Source: Muribaculaceae bacterium (lineage in GTDB: Bacteria > Bacteroidota > Bacteroidia > Bacteroidales > Muribaculaceae). Taken from it: 22,958 nucleotides of DNA. The stretch spans positions 1 through 22,958 of the forward strand of contig VSPD01000041.1 in the NCBI GenBank assembly GCA_009775125.1. Reading direction: 5' to 3'. The translations under genes were made by a program, and so were the position numbers. Positions 7,674-14,305 of the stretch are shown piece by piece. The notes beneath the pieces are model-generated. The model had not been told where the DNA came from. It ran no database searches and saw only the letters and a program-made list of their open reading frames with translations. Numbering within the stretch: position 1 is the first letter of the stretch; each line of letters opens with the position of its first letter.

Positions 7674-8569
7674 TAATGCTGAAGGGTGTCGAAAAGAGTA
7701 ATAAGGCGTTCGAGTTCGTCGGCATCGGCAAAAGAGAATGTTATGTGTCCTTTGCCTGATTTGTCGCACTTGAACTGCACGGGGGTCTTGAATGTTGCCG
7801 AAAGATGTTTTTTCAGCAACGTAAAGTCGGCCGACGACATGCGTCCATCCGCCTCGGGCTGCTGACGGCGCGTTTTTTCAGGCGCGCCTTCACGCCAAGC
7901 CTTTGCTATTTCCTCGACACGACGCACCGACAGGCCTTGTTTCAATATCTCGTTGTAGAGTTTAAGTTGCTGCTTGGGATTGTCGAGCGACAGGAGGGCA
8001 CGGGCATGCCCCATGTCGACGCGTCGGTCGCGCAGACCGAGCTGCACCTCTGCCGGGAGTTTGAGCAGACGCAGGAAGTTGGCCACGGTGGCTCGCTTTT
8101 TTCCTATTCGGTCCGACAGTTTCTCCTGTGTAAGAGAGTATTGGTCGATGAGTTTGCGGAAAGTGAGCGCGATTTCGATGGCGTTCAGGTCCTCTCGCTG
8201 AATATTTTCGATGAGGGCCATTTCTGTGAGCTCGAGGTCGGAGGCAGTGCGCACATAGGCGGGCACGCTTTGCAAGCCGGCTTTTATGGCGGCGCGGTAG
8301 CGTCGCTCACCCGCGATAATCTGATAGGTATCGCCAACGAGTTTTCTCACCGAAATTGGCTGGATGATGCCGATTTCGGAAATCGACACAGCAAGTTCGT
8401 CGAGGGCTTCCTCGTTAAACATTCTGCGAGGCTGGTCGGGATTTACCTGAATTTTGTCGACAGAGATTTCCGATATTGCCGATGCTCCGCGTGCGGGAGA
8501 ATCGTCCATAGATATAAGCGCATCAAGGCCGCGGCCCAATGCGCTGCGCTTTGAATTTGGGTTAGGCAT
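7673..8569 (-). CDS. parB: Chromosome-partitioning protein ParB
   Basis: This is a 298-aa CTP-dependent DNA clamp that loads at parS sites and works with ParA in origin segregation. The N-terminus has the basic RSALGRGLDALIS motif found in ParB proteins, thought to contact ParA. The CTP-binding core contains GERRYRAA (87-94) and ENIQREDLN (121-129). The helix-turn-helix region lies at about 145-170 and a C-terminal dimerisation domain at about 245-298. The length is normal for a chromosomal ParB. Its start overlaps the end of parA by 8 bases, indicating translational coupling. Confidence 0.96.
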   Translation of the reverse strand: MPNPNSKRSALGRGLDALISMDDSPARGASAISEISVDKIQVNPDQPRRMFNEEALDELAVSISEIGIIQPISVRKLVGDTYQIIAGERRYRAAIKAGLQSVPAYVRTASDLELTEMALIENIQREDLNAIEIALTFRKLIDQYSLTQEKLSDRIGKKRATVANFLRLLKLPAEVQLGLRDRRVDMGHARALLSLDNPKQQLKLYNEILKQGLSVRRVEEIAKAWREGAPEKTRRQQPEADGRMSSADFTLLKKHLSATFKTPVQFKCDKSGKGHITFSFADADELERLITLFDTLQH

Positions 8570-9353
8570 GGGCGTGAGAGGATTTGGCGCGTTTGTGTTT
8601 GGCTATTATTTCTTTGGCAAGCATAATGTGAGATGTTGCTCCGCGACTGTCGGGATCGTACATCAAGGCCGGCAAACCGTGGCTTGGAGCCTCGCTGAGG
8701 CGAATATTGCGCGGAATGACAGTATTGAACACCATATCGGCAAAATGGCCTTTCAACTCTTCGTAAATCTGGTTGGCAAGCCTGAGGCGGGCATCGTACA
8801 TGGTGAGCAGAAATCCTTCGATTTCGAGCGCCGGGTTCAGACGGCTCTTGATTATGCGGATAGTGTTGAGCAGTTTGCTGATGCCTTCAAGAGCGAAATA
8901 TTCCGCCTGTACAGGAATCAACACCGAGTCGGCGGCGGTAAGGGCATTCACCGTAATCAACCCGAGCGACGGAGAGCAGTCGATAAGGATATAATCGTAT
9001 TTATCCTTTACGGGTGCGAGCAGCCCTGCGAGCACTCTCTCCCGGTCGGGTTTGGATATAAGCTCTATTTCCGCACCGGCCAGGTCGATCCGCGAGCCCA
9101 CAAGCTCAAGCCCGGGGACGCAGGTTTCCACTTGCGAGCCCTCGACAGGATAACCGTCGGCAAGACATTCGTAGATTGACGAAGTCATTGCCCGGGGGTC
9201 GATACCATAGCCGGAGGTTGAATTCGCCTGAGGGTCGGCATCGATCAAGAGCACCTTTTTGCCCTCGGAGGCAAAAGACGCCGCGAGGTTAATGGCCGTC
9301 GTTGTCTTGCCGACTCCGCCCTTTTGGTTTGCTATCGCTATAATTTTTCCCAT
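8562..9353 (-). CDS. parA: Chromosome-partitioning ATPase ParA (Soj type)
   Basis: This is a 263-aa deviant Walker ATPase that forms dynamic DNA-bound dimers and moves ParB-parS complexes. The Walker A motif is KGGVGKTT (11-18, signature Lys at 11 and 16), followed by LLIDADPQ (Asp40) and DYILIDCSPSLG (Walker B). I chose the ATG at 9351-9353 because it lies just before the beta strand leading into Walker A; a longer in-frame start at 9455 would cross the promoter. It is the first gene of the leftward parA-parB-DUF5683-mltD operon. Confidence 0.96.
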   Translation of the reverse strand: MGKIIAIANQKGGVGKTTTAINLAASFASEGKKVLLIDADPQANSTSGYGIDPRAMTSSIYECLADGYPVEGSQVETCVPGLELVGSRIDLAGAEIELISKPDRERVLAGLLAPVKDKYDYILIDCSPSLGLITVNALTAADSVLIPVQAEYFALEGISKLLNTIRIIKSRLNPALEIEGFLLTMYDARLRLANQIYEELKGHFADMVFNTVIPRNIRLSEAPSHGLPALMYDPDSRGATSHIMLAKEIIAKHKRAKSSHAHA

Positions 9354-9391
9354 TTGGTTGCGGATTATAGTTGCTGGTTGTAGATTTGATG

Positions 9392-9423
9392 CAAAGGTAA
9401 TGTAAAAAAACGAAAGCCAAAAA
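9392..9423 (-). promoter_or_regulatory. Promoter of the parA operon
   Basis: On the minus strand, TACCTTTG (plus 9392-9399) matches the -7 consensus. A TTTTTG (plus 9418-9423) about 18 bases upstream fits the -33 element. The predicted start near 9386 leaves a leader of about 30 bases before parA. Confidence 0.7.
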
Positions 9424-9427
9424 TAAA

Positions 9428-9436
9428 TGTTCCACG
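9428..9436. promoter_or_regulatory. parS-like half-site
   Basis: TGTTCCACG matches the left half of the general bacterial parS palindrome (TGTTNCACGTGNAACA), but the right half (AAATATC) does not. It lies just upstream of the parA promoter. It could be a weak ParB contact or chance. Confidence 0.25.
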
Positions 9437-9508
9437 AAATATCATAAATGTTCATAATTTTTTCTCAAACAATTTCAAGGGCCTGCTGCACATGTAAAAA
9501 AATATTTG

Positions 9509-9516
9509 TAAATTTG
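9509..9516 (+). promoter_or_regulatory. Possible -7 box for the surE operon
   Basis: TAAATTTG matches TAnnTTTG and lies 21 bases before the surE ATG. No clear -33 TTTG is visible at the expected distance. If real, it drives surE and the signalling genes downstream. Confidence 0.45.
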
Positions 9517-9537
9517 TGAAATAATTTTTGAAAAACA

Positions 9538-10305
9538 ATGAACGACAAACCACTCATACTTATCACCAACGACGACGGCATTTACGCTCCCGGCGTGTCA
9601 TATCTTGCTGAATATGTGGCTGATATGGCCGATGTAATTATCGTGTGTCCCGACCGTCCGCAATCGGGCATGTCGTCGGCCATAACCGTCGGCTCGCCGC
9701 TGAAAGTGACAGCCCATCCCGACCGTGGCGCAGCGCGGGTATTTTCCGTGTCGGGCACTCCGGTCGACTGCGTGAAGATAGCAATGCACAATATTGTTCC
9801 ACGTAAGCCCGACATGATTTTGTCGGGTATCAACCATGGCTCCAACTCCGGCACGGCCATAACCTACTCCGGCACCATGGGCGCGGTGCTCGAAGGCTGC
9901 ATGATAGGAATCCCCTCGATTGGATTCTCGTTGCTGCACCATTCGCTTAAAGCCGACTTTTCCATGTCGAAACCTTTTATCAGGGAGATTGTAAGCACCG
10001 CGCTCGCCAATCCCCTGCCCTATTATACATGCCTGAACGTGAACATACCGGCATTGATCGCGCCAAAAGGAATTCGTGCCTGCCGGGCGGCTCGCGGACA
10101 TTGGAGCGAGGAATATTCGCGCTATGTCGACCCGTCGGGGGCGCCGTTCTACTGGCTGACCGGGCAATTTGTCAACGATGAGCCGCAGGCCAAGGATACC
10201 GACGAATACTGGCTTTCGGAAGGCTATATTTCGGTCGTGCCCGTCACGCCGGACCAGACAATCTATCCGTCCATACCGGAACTTGCCGCCAAATACGACA
10301 AATAA
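9538..10305 (+). CDS. surE: 5'/3'-nucleotidase SurE
   Basis: This is a 255-aa cytosolic metal-dependent phosphatase that removes phosphate from nucleoside monophosphates and sometimes short polyphosphate. The metal ligands are visible: Asp12 and Asp13 in TNDDGIYAPG, Ser43 in PQSGMSSA and Asn99 in SGINHGSN. The GTPVDCV motif is also conserved. The length is normal. The gene is divergent from parA. The VWA gene starts 10 bases after its stop, so surE is probably the first gene of the operon that includes the kinase cluster. Confidence 0.96.
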   Translation: MNDKPLILITNDDGIYAPGVSYLAEYVADMADVIIVCPDRPQSGMSSAITVGSPLKVTAHPDRGAARVFSVSGTPVDCVKIAMHNIVPRKPDMILSGINHGSNSGTAITYSGTMGAVLEGCMIGIPSIGFSLLHHSLKADFSMSKPFIREIVSTALANPLPYYTCLNVNIPALIAPKGIRACRAARGHWSEEYSRYVDPSGAPFYWLTGQFVNDEPQAKDTDEYWLSEGYISVVPVTPDQTIYPSIPELAAKYDK

Positions 10306-10315
10306 CAAGTTACCC

Positions 10316-11023
10316 ATGAAATACGACGAGATACCCGACAATATGCAGCAGAAATGCCTTTGCGTGTTTGTGCTCGACGTGAGCGGCTCGATGCGCAAGG
10401 ATAATGCGATAGGACGCCTCAACGACGCCATCCGCCAATTTTACGACGATATCGTCTATGGCAGAAACGGCGTGTCGAAAGCCACCGTGGGGCGACTCGA
10501 AGTGGCCATTGTGGCTTTCGACCAGGAGCCCAAGGTGCTTCGCCCCACCGCATCTACGACCTCGCTTCTGCTTTCAAGGTCGGAGACTCCGCCTGTGCTC
10601 ACATCCCGCGGCTCCACCACCGACACGGTAAAGGCCCTCGACGCAGCCCTCGACATAATCGCGCAACGCAAGAGGTTTTACGACCGCACCGGCCAGACCT
10701 ACCACCGCCCGTGGATTGTGCTCATGACCGACGGCCGCACATCGTCCGACCCCGTGGAGGTGGAACGTATCGAACGACGCATCAACGAAGAAATCCGGGG
10801 CAAGCACCTGTCGATGATAGGCGTGGCAGTGGGCAATGACGTGCCCATGACAGAACTCAACCGCCTGTGCGGCGGCCACGGATGCGCCCTCGAAGGACTG
10901 CGTTTCGGGCAATTTTTCCAATGGCTGAGCAACAGCCTAAGCGCCATAACACAATCGAACGACAATGGCAATATCGACATTGCCACCGGAGCCGACGACT
11001 GGATGAAAAACTATCAAATATAA
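10316..11023 (+). CDS. VWA-domain protein of a TerY-P-like triad
   Basis: This 235-aa single-domain von Willebrand A protein has an intact metal-ion-dependent adhesion site: DVSGSM (Asp21, Ser23, Ser25), a Thr near 101-104 (GSTTDT) and MTDG (Asp139). Small cytosolic VWA proteins of the TerY/YegL type act as metal-dependent protein-binding scaffolds. There is no signal peptide or membrane helix. The ATG at 10316 is used because the longer frame overlaps surE with out-of-frame shadow sequence. Its stop shares one base with the phosphatase start (TAATG), so the two are coupled. Together with the next two genes it matches the VWA-PP2C-kinase triad. Confidence 0.92.
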   Translation: MKYDEIPDNMQQKCLCVFVLDVSGSMRKDNAIGRLNDAIRQFYDDIVYGRNGVSKATVGRLEVAIVAFDQEPKVLRPTASTTSLLLSRSETPPVLTSRGSTTDTVKALDAALDIIAQRKRFYDRTGQTYHRPWIVLMTDGRTSSDPVEVERIERRINEEIRGKHLSMIGVAVGNDVPMTELNRLCGGHGCALEGLRFGQFFQWLSNSLSAITQSNDNGNIDIATGADDWMKNYQI

Positions 11024-11901
11024 TGTCATTCTCTCTCCGTAATATAATAAGGCGCAGGCCCGAGGTTGTCATTTCCAACTTCACAGACACGGTCAAGGCC
11101 GTAACGCTTCGCGGACGCCGCCACCGTGCCGACGGCTCTCCGTGCCAGGACTTCCACCTCTACCGCGAGCTTGGCTCGGGATGGCACTTGTTTATTGCAA
11201 GCGACGGAGCCGGGAGCGCCGCACAGTCGCACCGCGGAGCGCGCGCGGCCTGCGAAGTGGCCTCACACCTGCTCGAACGGCTCATCAGCGGCCGCGAATG
11301 GCTCCGGTCGCCGTCATTGCCCGACGACGCCGAGTGGCGGGCCGAATTTATATCGGTGTGCCGCACAGCCAGGCAATTCATCATCGGCAAAATAGCAGAT
11401 TCCGGACTTGACGTGCAGTATAAAGATTTCTGCGCGACGCTAATCGCGGCCATCGTCACGCCCTACGGCATACTTGCCGGACACATCGGCGACGGACGCA
11501 TGGCCGCGCGAGCCAAGGACGGCGATTGGGATACGCTCGCCACTCCGCATCGGGGCGTGGAATCAAACCAAACAATTTTCCTGCTCAGCGACTGGGACGC
11601 CCCGCGCGTTCCGTCACTCCGCCTTGGCGGCGCCTTGGTGCCGGAAACAATAGTTTGGCGCAATCGCCCCGAAGAAATCTGTATCATAACCGACGGATGC
11701 GAGAATTTCGCCTGGAACTGCCTGCAACCGCGCAACGGCGTGTGGACCGACATCAACACTCCATTTGGTCCGTTTTGGCAACACATCGCCGAGCTTTCGG
11801 CAAACAGCCGCCCCGACGCCTTTGTAAGATTCATTGATTCCGGCAACAAAGCCTGCGAGGAAGAAGATGACGACCGCACATTAATTTACGCCCGTTTCTG
11901 A
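11023..11901 (+). CDS. PP2C-family Ser/Thr protein phosphatase
   Basis: This is a 292-aa metal-dependent phosphatase, probably acting on the kinase encoded next or on its targets. PP2C motifs are visible: SDGAGSA (Asp61), GHIGDGRMA (GDG at 156-158), IITDGCENF (Asp224) and a terminal acidic DDDRTL (about 282-287), which supply the usual metal-binding aspartates. The N-terminal 20 residues are basic. It resembles E. coli YegK/PphC in context. The start overlaps the VWA stop by one base and the kinase begins 2 bases after its stop. Confidence 0.92.
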   Translation: MSFSLRNIIRRRPEVVISNFTDTVKAVTLRGRRHRADGSPCQDFHLYRELGSGWHLFIASDGAGSAAQSHRGARAACEVASHLLERLISGREWLRSPSLPDDAEWRAEFISVCRTARQFIIGKIADSGLDVQYKDFCATLIAAIVTPYGILAGHIGDGRMAARAKDGDWDTLATPHRGVESNQTIFLLSDWDAPRVPSLRLGGALVPETIVWRNRPEEICIITDGCENFAWNCLQPRNGVWTDINTPFGPFWQHIAELSANSRPDAFVRFIDSGNKACEEEDDDRTLIYARF

Positions 11902-11903
11902 CC

Positions 11904-12899
11904 ATGTATCTTAAAATACACCTTGCAACGCGCACCTACCGCGCACATCTGGTATCGAAACCCATGGCTACGGGTGGAGAAGGGGCGATATACCCTCTAA
12001 CTTTGCCCGAATACGGCGATTGCGCGCTCAAACTTTACCGCACACGCGACAAAGCCCGTGAGAAACGTGCCAAAATAATGTATATGATAGCGAATCCGCC
12101 GACTTCGCCACATCCCAACATACGCTTCTGCTGGCCCGTTGCCGCCGCCACAGAGGAATCGTCGGGCGAATTCTGCGGATTTGTCATGCTGAGGGCATTT
12201 CCCACGAGCCGCGACCTCACCATACTCGAATTCTACTCTCCGCGCAAAACCATCGCCGAACTGTTTCCCGACGACGAAGACCGAGGCTGGCACAACCGCT
12301 TTGAGCTGAACACGAATGTCGGGATCAGGAACAGGTTGAAAATGCTCTACAACTGGGTGGCGGCGATAGAGGCCGTCCACAACACCGGGCGATTTGTCCT
12401 TGTCGACATCAAGCCGGAAAATATCCTCGTGACATCCGACGGAAAAATATCGCTGATAGACATGGACTCATGCCAGGTTGCAGAAAAAGGCGCCCTTCTG
12501 TTTCCATGCAACGCCCTCACTCCGGGATACTTTCCACCCGATGCCAAGAACTGCCGGCACGCCAACCGTCCTATCGACAGTTCGTGCGACTCTTTTGCCA
12601 TAGGCTGCTGCATCTACGCCATCCTCACCGGCACTCACCCCTACAACAACACCCGACTGCTTCCGCCATACAATACGGGCGAATACACCACCCTTGGCGC
12701 CCGCGTCGACGCCGGCCTGTATCACAGCGGCGACAAAAGCCGCTATGTCGAGCGCATCCCCTCTTTCGACCTGCATGCAAACGCCGACCGGCTTTCACCC
12801 AATCTCAACATGCTGTTCCGATATGCCTTCTCCGGCACCAAACGCCCCACGATGGCTCAATGGCGCACCGTGCTTAAAGATGAAATAAACCGATTCTGA
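11904..12899 (+). CDS. Divergent eukaryotic-like protein kinase
   Basis: This 331-aa kinase resembles E. coli YegI and other TerY-P kinases in context. It has a Gly-rich loop (GGEGAIY, 24-30), the ATP-anchoring Lys43 in CALKLY, a catalytic loop DIKPEN (Asp168, Lys170, Asn173), Asp186 in IDMDSC at the DFG position, a TPGYFPPD segment (206-213) like the APE motif, and Asp229 in the helix F region. The HRD motif is changed (LVD), so it is a non-RD kinase, and DFG is DMD. The key residues are present, so activity is likely. No membrane helix or extra sensor domain is visible. It lies 2 bases after the phosphatase and 2 bases before the LIM/DA1 gene. Confidence 0.9.
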   Translation: MYLKIHLATRTYRAHLVSKPMATGGEGAIYPLTLPEYGDCALKLYRTRDKAREKRAKIMYMIANPPTSPHPNIRFCWPVAAATEESSGEFCGFVMLRAFPTSRDLTILEFYSPRKTIAELFPDDEDRGWHNRFELNTNVGIRNRLKMLYNWVAAIEAVHNTGRFVLVDIKPENILVTSDGKISLIDMDSCQVAEKGALLFPCNALTPGYFPPDAKNCRHANRPIDSSCDSFAIGCCIYAILTGTHPYNNTRLLPPYNTGEYTTLGARVDAGLYHSGDKSRYVERIPSFDLHANADRLSPNLNMLFRYAFSGTKRPTMAQWRTVLKDEINRF

Positions 12900-12901
12900 C
12901 C

Positions 12902-13618
12902 ATGATATGCGACTATTGCCACAGCCACATCAAAGGCTACTATTATGAAGACTGGGCCGGACACCACATATGCTCCGGGCATGTCGACAGCGGCGACGTG
13001 CCCCGTTGCGACTCTTGCGGCCAATACATCACCTCGCGCGACAAATGCCGCGAGGTGGAACGCGGACGCCACATATGTCTCGCATGCCTTGCCAACGAAG
13101 TGACCGATGAAAATTTCGAATGGGTGCTGAATCAGGTTATGCGGCGTCTCTACAATGCCGGTTTTCAGGATATACAGCCCGACTGGATCACATTCCGCAT
13201 GGTCACAAAGAAAGAAATGAGCAGCGCCCTAAGCGAAAATGCCGCCGGCATGCACACCGGCGTGAGCATCATGGACCAGTTGATTTGGGTGCTCGACCAC
13301 AGCAACAAGATTGCAATCGCCGCCACGCTCGCCCATGAGATACTCCACAGCTGGCAGATGAAAAACCGGCTGGCTCACTACCGCGACTATTCAAAATCGG
13401 AATACGCCATGCGCATATGCGAGGGATTCGCCCAGATGGGCTCGTGGCTGATACTCGACACCATCGACCACCCGTTCGCGCGCTGGCGCCGCGACCACAT
13501 GTTCGACAACGACGACGAAGCGTATGGCGTGGCCTTCAAAAAAATTTTCGAAAGATACAAACAAATCGGCTGGCACGGAATAATCCGCGAAGCCAGGCTT
13601 AATAAATTAAAGATATAA
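12902..13618 (+). CDS. LIM-like zinc / DA1-type metallopeptidase
   Basis: This 238-aa protein begins with two treble-clef zinc units: Cys3, Cys6, Cys24, His27 and Cys36, Cys39, Cys59, Cys62. The layout is LIM-like, with an extra His21/His22. A peptidase domain (about 68-238) holds HEILHSW (His145, Glu146, His149) and ICEGFAQ, with Glu174 as the likely third zinc ligand. The same order, LIM then HExxHxW then an EG motif, occurs in plant DA1 regulatory peptidases. There is no signal peptide, so it acts in the cytosol. Its tight position after the VWA, phosphatase and kinase genes suggests it is the effector or substrate of that system; this is inference. Confidence 0.85.
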   Translation: MICDYCHSHIKGYYYEDWAGHHICSGHVDSGDVPRCDSCGQYITSRDKCREVERGRHICLACLANEVTDENFEWVLNQVMRRLYNAGFQDIQPDWITFRMVTKKEMSSALSENAAGMHTGVSIMDQLIWVLDHSNKIAIAATLAHEILHSWQMKNRLAHYRDYSKSEYAMRICEGFAQMGSWLILDTIDHPFARWRRDHMFDNDDEAYGVAFKKIFERYKQIGWHGIIREARLNKLKI

Positions 13619-13622
13619 AACG

Positions 13623-14147
13623 ATGCACGACAACAGCGAAGAAATATTTCCGATCGTCGACGAAAACGGCACTACCATAGGCCAAGCCACACGCGGCGAA
13701 TGTCACGGAGGGTCGCGCCTTTTGCATCCCGTAGTACACCTCCATGTTTTTGACAAATACGGCAACCTTTACCTGCAAAAACGGCCAGAATGGAAAGACA
13801 TACAGCCCGGCCGATGGGACACAGCCGTGGGAGGGCATGTCGATTATGGCGAGGAAATAGGCTCGGCTCTGGCACGTGAGGCTCGCGAGGAGCTGGGTTT
13901 GCTCAATTTCAAGGCCAGGCATATCGTGAGCTATGTATTCGAAAGCGAACGCGAGCGCGAACTTGTCTACGTATTCTATACCGTCACCGATTGCATGCCT
14001 GCCCCGACCGACGAACTCGACGGAGGTCAATTCTGGCCTCTTGAAGAAATCGAGGCAATGATCGGCAAAGGCATATTCACGCCAAACTTTGAGCAGGAAT
14101 ATCGCAGAATCGAGCCTACAATAAGATTTTTGAATCTCCCCTATTAA
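13623..14147 (+). CDS. Nudix hydrolase (IDI/YfcD-like)
   Basis: This is a 174-aa Nudix enzyme that should hydrolyse a nucleoside-diphosphate-linked or similar pyrophosphate substrate. The Nudix box G-x5-E-x7-REx2EELGL is intact at 71-93 (Gly71, Glu77, Arg85-Glu86, Glu89-Glu90). The N-terminus (PIVDENG, then RGECH) resembles IDI-like Nudix proteins. The substrate cannot be told from sequence. It starts 4 bases after the LIM/DA1 gene, so it is the last gene of the same operon, though it may be only a passenger. Confidence 0.92.
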   Translation: MHDNSEEIFPIVDENGTTIGQATRGECHGGSRLLHPVVHLHVFDKYGNLYLQKRPEWKDIQPGRWDTAVGGHVDYGEEIGSALAREAREELGLLNFKARHIVSYVFESERERELVYVFYTVTDCMPAPTDELDGGQFWPLEEIEAMIGKGIFTPNFEQEYRRIEPTIRFLNLPY

Positions 14148-14210
14148 ACCATTGGATATTTGAACAAGTCAAAAATTTTAAAGATTTTTCGTTAATTGCA
14201 AAAAAATTCG

Positions 14211-14218
14211 TACCTTTG
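14211..14218 (+). promoter_or_regulatory. -7 box of the gyrA promoter
   Basis: TACCTTTG matches TAnnTTTG and is followed by a leader of about 80 bases to the gyrA ATG at 14306. The -33 region reads TTTTCG, a weak match. No clear terminator is visible between the Nudix stop and this box. Confidence 0.65.
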
Positions 14219-14305
14219 TATGATATTTTGCAATTACAATAAACCTTAAAGAGCCCGCACCTGCAAAGCCGCCTCTTTAAATTACTAACTATTATCTGAT
14301 TAAGC

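Noticed and set aside
6810..8554. Long plus-strand frames opposite DUF5683 and parB (6810-7646 and 7805-8554)
   Set aside because: They are antisense to proteins with clear motifs and have no recognisable domain; GC-rich codons make such shadows common.
10316..14147. A full tellurite-resistance or phage-defence island
   Set aside because: No TerD, TerC, nuclease, helicase or integrase gene is present; only the VWA-PP2C-kinase part resembles Ter-linked systems.
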